This document shows, piece after piece, positions 48,567 to 59,301 of a stretch of 64,000 bases of DNA. The DNA is taken from the NCBI RefSeq assembly GCF_900106955.1, contig NZ_FNNI01000004.1, forward strand, positions 186,001 through 250,000, in the 5' to 3' direction. Position 1 is the stretch's first letter; every line of letters starts with the position of its first letter. The DNA is from Aidingimonas halophila (GTDB lineage Bacteria; Pseudomonadota; Gammaproteobacteria; Pseudomonadales; Halomonadaceae). A program made the translations under genes and the position numbers. The notes beneath the pieces are model-generated. The model was not told the origin of the DNA, did not search any database, and worked only from the letters and a program-made list of their open reading frames with translations.

Positions 48567-49574
48567 TCAAGCTGCCATTTCACGACTCTCGAGCAATTTA
48601 AACAAGCGTCTGGCCAGGTAGCGCTTCAGGCAACGGCGGATTTCTCGATCGCTTTTGCCCTCGGTGACACGCCGCGTCACGTACTGACGCGTTTCTTCAT
48701 GGTAAGTGGATCGATTAAGCACGATGGTGTGCAGGGCACAATTGAGTGCTCGATCGCCATGTCGGTTGAGCCGGTATCTCACCACCTGACCGGATGAGGC
48801 GGGGATCGGCGCTACGCCGGCCAGCATGGCAAAGGCCGTCTCGGAACGAAGACGACCGGAGTGTGACCACGCGATCAGAATCTCAGCGGCGGTCAATGGG
48901 CCCACGCCTGGCTCGTCCAGCAGCTCCGGCGCCATCTCCCTGACCCATAGTTCGATCTGTGACTCCAGGTCATTGGCCTCGGTCTCCAGGGCCATGACCG
49001 TACCGCGATGCTCGATGCCCTGCTGGGCTGTCGTGCGTAGGCGTGCACAGCGGACGATCAGCGCATTGGTGTCCAGTGGATGCAATTGATGCCGCAGTGG
49101 CGTGGCAGCGGTCACTACCAGCGACTTGAGGTGACACACCGCACGGCTCTTGGCCTGTACAGCGCCGTGACGAGAGCGCACCAGCACACGGACAGCCTCG
49201 CGCATCCCTCGGCGCCGCGGCTGGGCCAGGTAGGGACGGCTGAGCGCCTCACGAGCCGCACGCGTGGCGTCGAGCTCATTGCTCTTGGCGTCGTTGCGGC
49301 GTGCCGGACGTCTCGGGCGATCGATTTCAGCGACGCATTCGGCCTTCTCCAGCAGGAAGGTGGTTAATCCGTTCCATAGATACCTGAGCGCTCAATGGCC
49401 CATAGGCGCGTGCTGGCGAGCGAACTGGAGCAAGCACTTGGCACCAAACGCATCAGTGGCCAGGGTGATGGTATGAAGTTCGGCACCATTGCGATCGACG
49501 ATGGACGCGGTATGAGAATGCTTGTGCGTGTCGCCCCCGATGATGAAATCAATCGTTGCTGAATTCTTGGGCAT
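48567..49574 (-). mobile_element. IS110-family element, frameshifted transposase
   Basis: On the minus strand the N-terminal DEDD domain begins MPKNSATIDFIIGGDTHKHS at 49574 and runs to HAPMG near 49395. The frame then shifts, continuing as RLWAIERSGIYG and, after a second shift, GLTTFLLEKAECVAEIDRPR up to the C-terminal Tnp_20 domain with EPGVGPLTAAEILIAWSHSG, ending at 48567. The transposase is therefore broken unless frameshifting restores it. The 48355-48566 stretch between it and sspA shows nothing recognisable. The flank at 49575-49845 is noncoding and could include the IS110 left end with bridge-RNA sequence. Confidence 0.75.
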
Positions 49575-49845
49575 GACGGCTCTCCCGGCATACGATGAAA
49601 CCGGTGTCGGTCTGGGATGAAGCACCGCACGGCGAGACTGTAATGGGCCACACCCCTCGGGTTGGGCAGGCTTCTGATCGAGCCATGTTACGGTGGTCAG
49701 GCCGACACCCTTCCAACAGGGCAGACATATCCTGCGCAAAGGCGCTGCTGATGAATCAGGAGGCCAATGAGTTTTTGAGTCATGCCCTGTCTTCCAAAGT
49801 CAGCCTGGCAAGAGGTCCCTGATTCAGCGAGGGACAACTTGAGAA

Positions 49846-50265
49846 TTACAATGGGTTTTCCTGCCTTAGGCTGTTCGCGCAAGCATTGAGCTGACTCCAG
49901 TGTTTTCGTACCTCTTTATCCGTGTCGGTTTTGTGGTCGATGATTCAGTAGCCGGTGTCGGTCTCTGCGAGCAGGTCAATTACGCCACTTCCGGTTTGGT
50001 CTAGTTAGTTCTGAGCCAGAATCGAGCATTCGCAGTGGGCGTGGGTTATGCTTAGCTGCTCACGCAGGGCCTACTCCAGTGCTGTCAGATGTTTGCGGCA
50101 TAGGTTGTTCTTCCATTCCTCCTGGAGTTGCTTGACCACCAATGCCAATGCGCGGTCAATGATTTCAGGGGTTTCCAGGTGCGTTTGGTTGCTGAGAATA
50201 ATGCCTGCGCGGTTCAGCGCACTCTCCAGACGCTCACCATAGCTGCTGCTCTTTGGAATCACCAC
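49846..50265 (-). pseudogene. Decayed RecB-like nuclease gene fragment
   Basis: One minus-strand frame of 140 codons is continuous except for three in-frame stops (after LTALE, after ILAQN and after ETDTGY). It contains GSGVIDLLAETDTGY and, after the third stop, IIDHKTDTDKEVRKHWSQLN. This matches the C-terminal PD-(D/E)XK nuclease of RecB/AddA/UvrD-type proteins (GxxDLL...IIDHKT); the third stop replaces an expected Trp. The frame then needs a shift to continue as KAGKPIV. The helicase part is not present in the window, so it is only the eroded end of a larger gene. Confidence 0.55.
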
Positions 50266-50335
50266 GGCGGCGTGCCTCGGGACTGCCCTTCATGGCATGA
50301 TGCGTTCTTCTGTCTGATGGTTGGGTGAGAGTCAC

Positions 50336-50944
50336 ATGCCGTTTTCTCTGTGGTTGTCGCTGGCCGCGGTCTGTGCCATGGGCGCTATCTCACCGGGGCC
50401 GAGTCTGGCCGTGGTGTTGCGTCATACCCTGGGGGGAGGACGGCTGGCGGGCGTGAGTGCGGCGCTTTCCCACGCCTTGGGTGTCGGCCTTTACGCCCTG
50501 TTGACCGTATGGGGGCTGGGTGCCCTGATTGCACGCCAACCCATGCTGTTCCAGGGGATCACCTGGGCCGGTGCATTCTACCTGGCATGGCTGGGTATCA
50601 AGGCTCTCAGGGCGGGGCGGAGCGATACGTTGACACCCCATGGCATCGCAGAAACCCGACAGTTGGCTGCACGCGAAGGCATGTTGGTGGCGCTGGGCAA
50701 TCCCAAGCTCATCCTGTTCTTCGTGGCGTTGCTGAGTCAGTTCGTCAGCCCCGACATGAGTGTGGCTGCCAAGGCGCTGATCGTTGTCACTGCCATGGTG
50801 ATCGATGGCGGTTGGTATACTCTGGTGGCCGTCGGATTATCACATTCGGCGGTGCTACCGTGGCTACGAGCACATTCCCACTGGATCAACCGGGCCACGG
50901 GGGTCTTGTTGGTTGGCCTGGCCGTTCGCGTATTGATCGGTTAG
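50336..50944 (+). CDS. LysE/RhtB family amino acid exporter
   Basis: A 202-residue protein with six hydrophobic helices, the first starting with MPFSLWLSLAAVCAMGAISPGPSLAVVLRHTL-type sequence; the SPGP segment is the family hallmark and GNPKLILFFVALLSQF is the typical fourth helix. Probably exports an amino acid or derivative. First intact core-type gene after the island, and GC content returns to the core level here. Confidence 0.85.
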   Translation: MPFSLWLSLAAVCAMGAISPGPSLAVVLRHTLGGGRLAGVSAALSHALGVGLYALLTVWGLGALIARQPMLFQGITWAGAFYLAWLGIKALRAGRSDTLTPHGIAETRQLAAREGMLVALGNPKLILFFVALLSQFVSPDMSVAAKALIVVTAMVIDGGWYTLVAVGLSHSAVLPWLRAHSHWINRATGVLLVGLAVRVLIG

Positions 50945-51012
50945 CCGGTTCGGTGAATTCCTGCGCAATGGCAACTCGTCGTTCCTCGGATCGCGATGAA
51001 CGGGTCACGCTT

Positions 51013-52662
51013 TCATGGCGTGATGCGGGAGAGAATCGCGTCCAATGGCACCTCCGTCGGCAGGTTGCCGTAGACAGGACTGCTCGCCATGCCCAGCCGT
51101 GACTGGCAAAACGCATGGCCGATCGCTCGGGGGGCGTGACGCAGCAGTAGTGACGCCTGAAGCGCTTGGGCCAGTCGTTGTGTCAGCCAGCGTGCACGTT
51201 GCTCCAGGATGTCGGGTGCGGCCCCTCGGAGGCGTGACAGTTCCTCGATGGTTCGGTCGTAGTCCGGATCCATGCCGCGTGCAGTGTCCAATTCCTGCAT
51301 GACAGCGTCGATACTGGCGGGATGGCGAGTCAGTACACGCAGCACATCGAGACAGATGACGTTGCCCGACCCTTCCCAGATCGAGTTGACCGGAGCCTCC
51401 CGGTACAGGCGAGCCAGCGGCGTCTCCTCCACATAACCGATACCGCCCAGACACTCCATGGCTTCGGCCATGAAACCGGCGTTGCGCTTGTTGTGCCAGA
51501 ACTTGGCCAGCGTCGGCAGCAGGCGAGCCAGGGCCATTTCATGGGCATCGTCCGGGGAGTCGAAGGCACGGGCCGTACGCATGACGAGGGCCAGGCTGGC
51601 CTCGACCTCCAGTGCCAGATCCGCGATCACCATACGCATCATCGGCTGATCGGCGAGTCGTTGGCCGAATACGTGCCGCTGCTGGGCATGGTGCCATGCT
51701 TCCAGCAGGGCCTGGCGCATCATGCCTGCCGGTGCGGTGGCGGCATCCAGTCGTGTCTGCTGCACCATTTCCAGAATGGTGGCGATGCCTCGGTCCGGAG
51801 CGCCAACCGCCTGGCACCAGGCCTGACGGTACTCGATCTCGGCCGAGGCATTCGATCGGTTACCGCATTTATCCTTGAGGCGCTGGATCTCGATCGCGTT
51901 GCGATGGCCATCCGGCGTGAAGCGGGGGACCAGGAAACAACCCAGGCCATCGTCAGTCTGCGCCAGGGTCAGGAAGGCGTCGGACATTGGCGCACTGCAG
52001 AACCATTTATGGCCGGTCAGTCGGTAGCCGTTGCCCGCGTCGGGACTAGCCATTGTGGTCGCGGCACGTACATCGCTGCCGCCCTGTTTCTCGGTCATTG
52101 CCATGCCCATGGTGATCGCCGACTTATCGGCCGCGGGCAGCGGGCGATTGTCGTAACCCCAGGCCAGCAATTTCGGGGCCCACTCGGACAGCACATCAGG
52201 CTGGTGACGGAGTGCCGGCATGGCGGCATGCGTCATCGTGAAAGGGCAACAGACGCCGGGTTCCACCTGAGTGAGCAGGTACAGTGCCGCGATATGGGCT
52301 TGATGCCCGCCGTTGGCTTCTTCCTGCCAAGCGACGGCATGCCAGCCATTGTCGAAGGCCAAATGCATCAGCGAGTGGTAGGCGGGATGATAGCGAACCT
52401 CGTCAAGCCGACGGCCGTAGCGATCGAATAGCTGGAGTTCGGGCGGATAGCGATTGGCCAGCTCCCCCAGTGTCTGCATGGCCGTACTGCCGACATCGGC
52501 ACCCAAAGGAGCCAGTCGCTGATCAACCCAAGTGGGGGCGTCGCGAGTCAGTGCCTCCTGAAGCGGAATATCCAGTGCCAGAAAGTCAAGGTCACCGGTC
52601 GGGGCCGGTTGGTTCGTGACGGTATGGGTGGCGAGTCGGCAACGCGCGGTATCGTGGGTCAT
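51013..52662 (-). CDS. aidB: AidB-like acyl-CoA dehydrogenase
   Basis: A 549-residue flavoenzyme. MTEKQGGSDVRAA is the FAD-binding motif seen in AidB and YREAPVNSIWEGSGNV the C-terminal AidB signature. The N-terminal ~160 residues and the C-terminal ~120-residue extension, which in AidB binds DNA, are both present and explain its length over ordinary acyl-CoA dehydrogenases (~390). AidB is part of the adaptive response to alkylating agents. No Ada box was identified. Monocistronic on the minus strand. Confidence 0.85.
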   Translation of the reverse strand: MTHDTARCRLATHTVTNQPAPTGDLDFLALDIPLQEALTRDAPTWVDQRLAPLGADVGSTAMQTLGELANRYPPELQLFDRYGRRLDEVRYHPAYHSLMHLAFDNGWHAVAWQEEANGGHQAHIAALYLLTQVEPGVCCPFTMTHAAMPALRHQPDVLSEWAPKLLAWGYDNRPLPAADKSAITMGMAMTEKQGGSDVRAATTMASPDAGNGYRLTGHKWFCSAPMSDAFLTLAQTDDGLGCFLVPRFTPDGHRNAIEIQRLKDKCGNRSNASAEIEYRQAWCQAVGAPDRGIATILEMVQQTRLDAATAPAGMMRQALLEAWHHAQQRHVFGQRLADQPMMRMVIADLALEVEASLALVMRTARAFDSPDDAHEMALARLLPTLAKFWHNKRNAGFMAEAMECLGGIGYVEETPLARLYREAPVNSIWEGSGNVICLDVLRVLTRHPASIDAVMQELDTARGMDPDYDRTIEELSRLRGAAPDILEQRARWLTQRLAQALQASLLLRHAPRAIGHAFCQSRLGMASSPVYGNLPTEVPLDAILSRITP

Positions 52663-52823
52663 GATGATCGCTCCGATCAGGCACTGTGTTGAGCATGGGG
52701 CGCTGGTGTCGGCGGGTCAATGTCGATCATGCAGCGACACGATGAATCCGATGTCGTTTTGGCTGGCGACTTGAGGCAAGTCATGGCATCGTGACATGTC
52801 AGGAAAGGGAATACAGCGTTGCC

Positions 52824-53318
52824 ATGCTGAATTACGATCTCGATTGCCATACCCATAGCGGTGAACCGTTCAACCTGGGCGCGTTGCGTGGACAGGTGTT
52901 GTTGATCGTCAATGTTGCCAGTCGTTGTGGTTACACGGCGCAACTGGCGGAACTCGAAACGCTCTATCAGCGGTATCGGGATCGGGGGTTCACTGTTCTG
53001 GGGTTTCCGTGCAACCAGTTTGCCCGTCAGTCGCCGGAGTCGGCCAGTGCCTTTTGCCAGTTCGGCGAGCGGGAGTACGGTGTGTCGTTCCCGTTGATGG
53101 AAAAGGTGCGGGTCAATGGACCGCAGGCGCATCCGCTGTTCGTGCAGTTACGCGAACAGGCTCCGGGCGTTCTGGGAACGACCTTGATCAAATGGAATTT
53201 CACCAAGTTTCTGGTAGGGCGTGATGGGCAGGTCATTCGACGCTTCGGCCCCCGTGTCGCCCCGCGTGAGATTCAGCTCATTCTGGAAGACGCGTTGGAT
53301 GCCCCGTTTTCTCCCTGA
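52824..53318 (+). CDS. Glutathione peroxidase-family thiol peroxidase
   Basis: A 164-residue protein that reduces peroxides. The peroxidatic Cys is in VNVASRCGYTAQLAELE, the family GFPCNQF motif follows with its second Cys, and WNFTKFLVGRDGQV carries the conserved Trp and Asn. It is the Cys type and not selenocysteine. ATG 52824 (MLNYDL) fits the family; a GTG at 52791 gives a longer frame but no better ribosome site. Confidence 0.92.
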   Translation: MLNYDLDCHTHSGEPFNLGALRGQVLLIVNVASRCGYTAQLAELETLYQRYRDRGFTVLGFPCNQFARQSPESASAFCQFGEREYGVSFPLMEKVRVNGPQAHPLFVQLREQAPGVLGTTLIKWNFTKFLVGRDGQVIRRFGPRVAPREIQLILEDALDAPFSP

Positions 53319-53332
53319 GGGAGCCGTGTCGG

Positions 53333-53722
53333 CTATTCCGACAGTGTCCTGCGATGCGCCATCACGCGATGCATCAATTCGTTCCAGCGGTGGCGGGTCA
53401 TCATCGTCGTGAGACCCGAGAACAGTAGCCAGCACTTGCGTCGCCAGCCTTTGAGCCGGAGGTTGTGGGCGACGAGTTGTCGCATCAGCTTGTGATCGTC
53501 GAACGCGCGCCATTCACTGGCCACCGACATTTGATGGCGCGATAGTACCGGGGCGAGCTCCAGACGGAATATCCACTCCAGTTCGTCCAGGCTGAGATCG
53601 TGCCGCTCTATGACCTCGACCATACGCTGATAGTCGGTCTCGCGGGGTTCGCGATCAAGCCAGAGTGGGGCCAACGCGAGCCACAGTTCGCCGCGTTCGT
53701 CGACCAGGGTTTGGGCGTCCAT
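53333..53722 (-). CDS. Hypothetical protein (DUF7079-like)
   Basis: About 129 residues, all helical, rich in Arg and Leu. The N-terminal ELWLALAPLWLDREPRETDY and LDELEWIFRLELAPVL segments resemble the small DUF7079 family of Pseudomonas and relatives, function unknown. It ends 14 nt after the convergent peroxidase gene's stop. Recognition of the family is tentative. Confidence 0.6.
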   Translation of the reverse strand: MDAQTLVDERGELWLALAPLWLDREPRETDYQRMVEVIERHDLSLDELEWIFRLELAPVLSRHQMSVASEWRAFDDHKLMRQLVAHNLRLKGWRRKCWLLFSGLTTMMTRHRWNELMHRVMAHRRTLSE

Positions 53723-53863
53723 GGCGTTCTCCTCTCATCTCGGCGGGTGATGCCGATTGACTGCCGCCATGGTCGGCCAAGGCGCTGTTTGGCTCAAGGG
53801 GCGGACACATTTCCAGTAAGCCGCTAGAATATCGGCAAATCATGGCACTAATCGAGGTTATTC

Positions 53864-55060
53864 GTGATCATCAAACCCAAGGTCCGCGGTTTCATCTGTA
53901 CCACGACCCATCCCGCTGGTTGTGAGAAGAATGTGCTCGAGCAGATCGAAACGACCCGTGCGCGGGATTTCGATCGGGAAAACGGCCCCAAAAAGGTGCT
54001 GGTCATTGGTGCATCCAGTGGCTATGGGCTGGCTGCCCGCATTACGGCAGCCTTCGGCTATGGTGCCGACACGTTGGGCGTTTTCTTCGAAAAGCCGGGA
54101 ACCGAGAAACGCCCGGGGACGGCGGGTTGGTACAATGCGGCCGCCTTCGACAGGTTCGCCAAGGCCGATGGAATCTACAGCAAGTCCATCAATGGCGATG
54201 CCTTTTCGCATGAGGCGCGGGACAAGGCGATCGAATTGATCAAGCGTGACATGGGGCAGGTGGATCTGGTGGTCTACTCGCTGGCGTCGCCGGTTCGCAA
54301 GCTGCCTGATAGCGGCGAGGTCAAGCGCTCGGCGCTCAAGCCGATCGGGGAGACCTACCGCGCGACCGCCATCGACACCAACAAGGACACCATCACCGAA
54401 GCGGAAGTCGAACCCGCCACAGACGAGGAAGTCGCCGACACGGTCACGGTGATGGGCGGAGAAGACTGGGAACTCTGGATCAATGCTCTGGATGATGCCA
54501 GGGTGCTGGCGCCGGGAGCCCGTAGTGTGGCATTCAGCTATATCGGTACCGAGATCACCTGGCCCATTTACTGGCATGGCGCGTTGGGCAAGGCCAAGGA
54601 AGATCTCGACCGGGCCGCGGGCGAGATCGACGCCAAACTCAAGCCGCATGGCGGTGGTGCCAACGTGGCGGTGCTCAAATCGGTGGTGACGCAGGCCAGT
54701 GCCGCGATTCCTGTCATGCCGCTTTATATCGCCATGGTCTACAAGGTAATGAAGGAGCAAGGCCTGCACGAGGGCACCATCGACCAGCTCAACCGTCTGT
54801 TCGCTGAACGGCTGTACGGTGGTCACTTCGAGACCGACGAGGCCGGACGCCTGCGACTCGATGACTGGGAATTGCGTGATGATGTCCAGCAGGCCTGCAA
54901 GGAACTGTGGCCTAAAGTCACGACAGACAACCTCTACAGCATCACTGACTATGCCGGTTACAAGCATGAATTCCTCAAGTTGTTCGGCTTCGATCGTGAC
55001 GATGTCGACTACGACGCCGATGTCGATCCGGTAGCGACATTCGACGTCGAGGAGATTTGA
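53864..55060 (+). CDS. fabV: Enoyl-[acyl-carrier-protein] reductase FabV
   Basis: A 398-residue NADH-dependent trans-2-enoyl reductase, the last step of fatty acid elongation and a triclosan-resistant type. It starts [20 protein letters not shown], contains the Rossmann segment [20 protein letters not shown] and [20 protein letters not shown], where Tyr and the downstream Lys (eight residues between) form the Y-x8-K active site. GTG 53864 has GAGG 6 nt upstream. Confidence 0.95.
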   Translation: MIIKPKVRGFICTTTHPAGCEKNVLEQIETTRARDFDRENGPKKVLVIGASSGYGLAARITAAFGYGADTLGVFFEKPGTEKRPGTAGWYNAAAFDRFAKADGIYSKSINGDAFSHEARDKAIELIKRDMGQVDLVVYSLASPVRKLPDSGEVKRSALKPIGETYRATAIDTNKDTITEAEVEPATDEEVADTVTVMGGEDWELWINALDDARVLAPGARSVAFSYIGTEITWPIYWHGALGKAKEDLDRAAGEIDAKLKPHGGGANVAVLKSVVTQASAAIPVMPLYIAMVYKVMKEQGLHEGTIDQLNRLFAERLYGGHFETDEAGRLRLDDWELRDDVQQACKELWPKVTTDNLYSITDYAGYKHEFLKLFGFDRDDVDYDADVDPVATFDVEEI

Positions 55061-55191
55061 CCCCGATAGATGTCGGCTTGCATTGATGCGTCAGGGTTTA
55101 TCATCGATGGTTCAGCGCTGCGGCACGCCGCTGTCGTGTCCGCGGCGATGACGTATGATGGAACCTCGCATCCGAATCACCACGAGCCTTC

Positions 55192-56184
55192 ATGATCGAT
55201 ACGGCAACCTCGATGTCGGGACGGTATACCCCACGCCATGTGGGGTTCGTGCTGTTACCCGGGTTTTCACTGCTGGCGCAGGCATGTGCCATGGAGCCGT
55301 TGGCGGTGGCGAACCAGTTGGCGGGAGCGCGTCTTTACTCTTCCGCAAGCTTTGCCCTCGATCCCCAAGCCGTGAAAAGCATGGCCGAGGCGTCGCTGGT
55401 GCCTCAGCACAATCTGGTTGGCGATACGCCATCAGTGTCCGACACGTCGCTGGACATGGTACTGGTGTGCGGTCCCAGTCCGCTGCCGCCACTCGACCTC
55501 GAAGGCTTGAGAAGTTGGCTCCAGCGCCTGGCCGGTCGCGGTATCGTATTGGGAGGCATTGCCGGCGGTACCGAGGTACTGGCCTGTGCCGGTGTACTGG
55601 ACGGCTACCGGGCGACGCTGCCCTGGCAGCGTTTCGATGCGTTCGCCTCCGACCATCCCCGGGTGACACTGTCACAGCAACTCTTCGAGATCGATCGCGA
55701 CCGACTGACGTGTGGTGGCGGCACGGCCTCCATGGACATGATGATGACGTTGATCGGTCATCATCATGGACAGCCCCTGGCCGAGCGGGTGTCTGAGCAC
55801 TTCGTGCTGGAACGCATCCGGATGGCCGATGAGCCGCAGCAGGTCTCGCTGCGTTCGCGTCTGGGGCATGCCCCGCAAAGTCTTCATGATGCCGTGTCGT
55901 TGATGGAGGCCAACATCGAGGAGCCGCTGACGACCCATGAACTGGCGGAACATCTGGGGATTTCACGGCGCCAGCTCGAGCGGCTGTTCAAGAAGTATCT
56001 GAAGGCCGTACCGAGCCGCTACTACCTGGATATTCGGCTTCAGCAGGCGCGCAAGCTGCTGCGTGACAGTGATCGGCCGGTTGGCGATATTGCGTTGCAA
56101 ACCGGTTTTTCGTCCGGCGCCCACTTCTCGACCGCCTATCGGAATCATTATGGCATCACGCCACGTGAGGAGCGGCTCGCCTGA
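55192..56184 (+). CDS. GlxA/ArgR-type AraC-family transcriptional regulator
   Basis: A 330-residue regulator with a DJ-1/PfpI-like N-terminal domain (about residues 16-205, including GFVLLPGFSLLAQACAMEPL and LGGIAGGTEVLACAGVL) and a C-terminal AraC double helix-turn-helix (about 228-325, TTHELAEHLGISRRQLERLF). In Pseudomonas the paralogue ArgR is an AraC-type activator of arginine succinyltransferase genes. The gene lies ~0.8 kb before the aruC operon, so an arginine-responsive role is a fair inference; CdhR-like regulation of carnitine is an alternative. Confidence 0.8.
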   Translation: MIDTATSMSGRYTPRHVGFVLLPGFSLLAQACAMEPLAVANQLAGARLYSSASFALDPQAVKSMAEASLVPQHNLVGDTPSVSDTSLDMVLVCGPSPLPPLDLEGLRSWLQRLAGRGIVLGGIAGGTEVLACAGVLDGYRATLPWQRFDAFASDHPRVTLSQQLFEIDRDRLTCGGGTASMDMMMTLIGHHHGQPLAERVSEHFVLERIRMADEPQQVSLRSRLGHAPQSLHDAVSLMEANIEEPLTTHELAEHLGISRRQLERLFKKYLKAVPSRYYLDIRLQQARKLLRDSDRPVGDIALQTGFSSGAHFSTAYRNHYGITPREERLA

Positions 56185-56202
56185 GGCGTTTACAAGAGTG
56201 GC

Positions 56203-56832
56203 CTAGTCGGGCGTGCGTCCCTTGTGGGCAACGATGGCGCGAAAGACCGATCCCATCATGACGGGCATATCCTGAGTGATGACGAACCCCGCGTTTTCTA
56301 GGAGTGGTCGTGCCTGGCGGGTGATATCCGTGGCAATGGCGGTGGTCAGGAGATTCAGCATACGTCGCCCCTGGCTTGCCGGGGTGTCGTCGTTCTGAAA
56401 CTTGTCCATGACACACAACTGTCCATCGTCACAGAGTACCCGATTGGCCTCCTGTAGCCCGCGTTCCGGATGCGCCATCACGGCGAGCACCAAATGCATG
56501 ATGACGACATCGAAATGACCGTCCGGATAGTCCAGGTGTTCGGCATCCATGACCCTGGCAAAGGCATCGAATCCCAACTGATCGGCTCGTGTTCGGAAAC
56601 GTTTGACCATGGCGCTGCACAGATCGGTGCCATGCAACTCGATATCCCGCGGCATGTAAGGGAGATCGAGTCCTGTGCCGGCGCCGACGATCAGCACCCG
56701 TTGGCCCGCCGACCAGTCGATCCCGCGAAGTGAACGGCGTCGGGCACGCCGGAAAAGGCGGTCGGCAACCAGGTCATAGACCGGCGAGTATACTGTGTAG
56801 CGCCAACGGTTCCAGGCGGTGGTGTTGATCAT
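56203..56832 (-). CDS. Class I SAM-dependent methyltransferase
   Basis: About 209 residues. VLIVGAGTGLDLPYMP is motif I binding SAM, DAEHLDYPDGHFDVVIM is motifs II-III. The N-terminal NRWRYTVYSPVYDLVAD resembles phosphatidylethanolamine N-methyltransferases of the bacterial PmtA (Rhodobacter) type, but a broader role cannot be excluded. It lies convergent with the AraC-type regulator and divergent from aruC. Confidence 0.75.
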   Translation of the reverse strand: MINTTAWNRWRYTVYSPVYDLVADRLFRRARRRSLRGIDWSAGQRVLIVGAGTGLDLPYMPRDIELHGTDLCSAMVKRFRTRADQLGFDAFARVMDAEHLDYPDGHFDVVIMHLVLAVMAHPERGLQEANRVLCDDGQLCVMDKFQNDDTPASQGRRMLNLLTTAIATDITRQARPLLENAGFVITQDMPVMMGSVFRAIVAHKGRTPD

Positions 56833-56941
56833 CTCGCATGCCTCGCTACGTCATGACCCGAAGTGTAGTCTAACCGCTTTTCATAATTCGTCGTCCCATT
56901 ACTGAAAGTCCCGCCCGACGACGGCCCCTATACTCAGTTGA

Positions 56942-58186
<1,245 letters not shown>

Positions 58187-58236
58187 GCGTGGCGAGGAGC
58201 GACGCTGACCTGCAACCGACGACAAGAGGGCTTGCC

Positions 58237-59301
58237 ATGCTGGTCGTTCGTCCTGCCACGCCGGCGGATCTGCCACATCTGGAGCGGTTGGCCGGTAGTG
58301 CAATGCCAAGGTTGACCAATCTGCCGGTCCATCGCGATCGTCTGGAAGAGCGCATCACGCGTTCCCAGCGGGCGTTCAGTCGCGATATCGATTTCCCCGG
58401 CGATGAGCATTACACCTTCGTGATCGAGGATCGCGAACGACATGAGGTGGTGGGCACGGCCACCATTCGCGCCCAGGCCGGTGCCAGCGAGGCCTATTAC
58501 ACCTACCGCCAGGAAACGTTGATCCATGCGTCGCAACAGTTGAATGTGCGTCGTGAGGTGCAAACGCTGTCGCTGTCTCATGAAGTTTCCGAAGCGACCC
58601 TGCTCTGTGCCCTGTCGCTCGATTCACGTTACAAGGGGACGACGGCGGAAAGCCTGCTGCGGCGAGCACGACTGATGTTCATTGCCCAGTATCCGGAACG
58701 CTTTTCAACCATCCTTGCCGTTGCCTTCCCCGGTTATCTCGATGGCGAGGGAGAATCGCCGTTCTGGAACAGTGTGGGTCGCCACTTCTTCGTGCGGAGC
58801 TTCCAGGAGATCAATCACCTGGCAGGGGTGCGGTCCAAAAGCTTCATTGCCGAGGTGATGCCGCAGTTTCCGCTTTACCTGCCGTTGTTGACGCCGCAGG
58901 CAAGAGCCGCCATCGGTCGGGAACACCCCGATCATGAGCGTGCCCTGGAGGAAATGCTGGCGGAAGGGTTCGTGCGTAGCCGTCATGTCGACATCTTCGA
59001 TGCCGGTCCAGTGGTCAAGGGAGAGCGCGATCGCCTGGAAACCTTCCAGCGTGCTGCCTGGCATCCGGTCCGTGTTCGCCCGGACGCCGTCCTGCCCGAT
59101 GCCGAGCCCGCCATGATCGCCAACCAGAAACTCGGCGATTTCCGCTGCGTGGTGGCGCGTTATGCCCTGTCGCCTACCGGGCAGCTGATGCTGACGCCCG
59201 AGCACGCCGCGATCCTGGGTGTCGAGGAAGGACGTGCGGTATTGGCGGCGCCATTGGGATTGCCCGATGCCGAGGATGCGATCGACGAAGGAGAGTTGTG
59301 A
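58237..59301 (+). CDS. aruF: Arginine/ornithine N-succinyltransferase alpha subunit
   Basis: About 354 residues of the AstA family: LVVRPATPADLPHLERLAGS at the start, then LDSRYKGTTAESLLRRARLM, ESPFWNSVGRHFF and EVMPQFPLYLPLL. Two related genes in tandem, this and the next, match the alpha and beta subunits (AruF, AruG) of Pseudomonas, not the single AstA of E. coli. ATG 58237 with AAGAGGG upstream is preferred; an in-frame ATG at 58183 overlaps the astC stop and would add 18 residues. Confidence 0.88.
   Translation: MLVVRPATPADLPHLERLAGSAMPRLTNLPVHRDRLEERITRSQRAFSRDIDFPGDEHYTFVIEDRERHEVVGTATIRAQAGASEAYYTYRQETLIHASQQLNVRREVQTLSLSHEVSEATLLCALSLDSRYKGTTAESLLRRARLMFIAQYPERFSTILAVAFPGYLDGEGESPFWNSVGRHFFVRSFQEINHLAGVRSKSFIAEVMPQFPLYLPLLTPQARAAIGREHPDHERALEEMLAEGFVRSRHVDIFDAGPVVKGERDRLETFQRAAWHPVRVRPDAVLPDAEPAMIANQKLGDFRCVVARYALSPTGQLMLTPEHAAILGVEEGRAVLAAPLGLPDAEDAIDEGEL

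Noticed and set aside
48355-50335. Search for a copy of the tRNA-Leu 3' end as the right attachment site
   Set aside because: No match of useful length was visible by eye in 48.3-50.3 kb. A computed repeat search would be needed to exclude it.
53858-54967. 369-codon minus-strand open frame opposite fabV
   Set aside because: It mirrors fabV almost exactly and has no domain or plausible upstream ribosome site.
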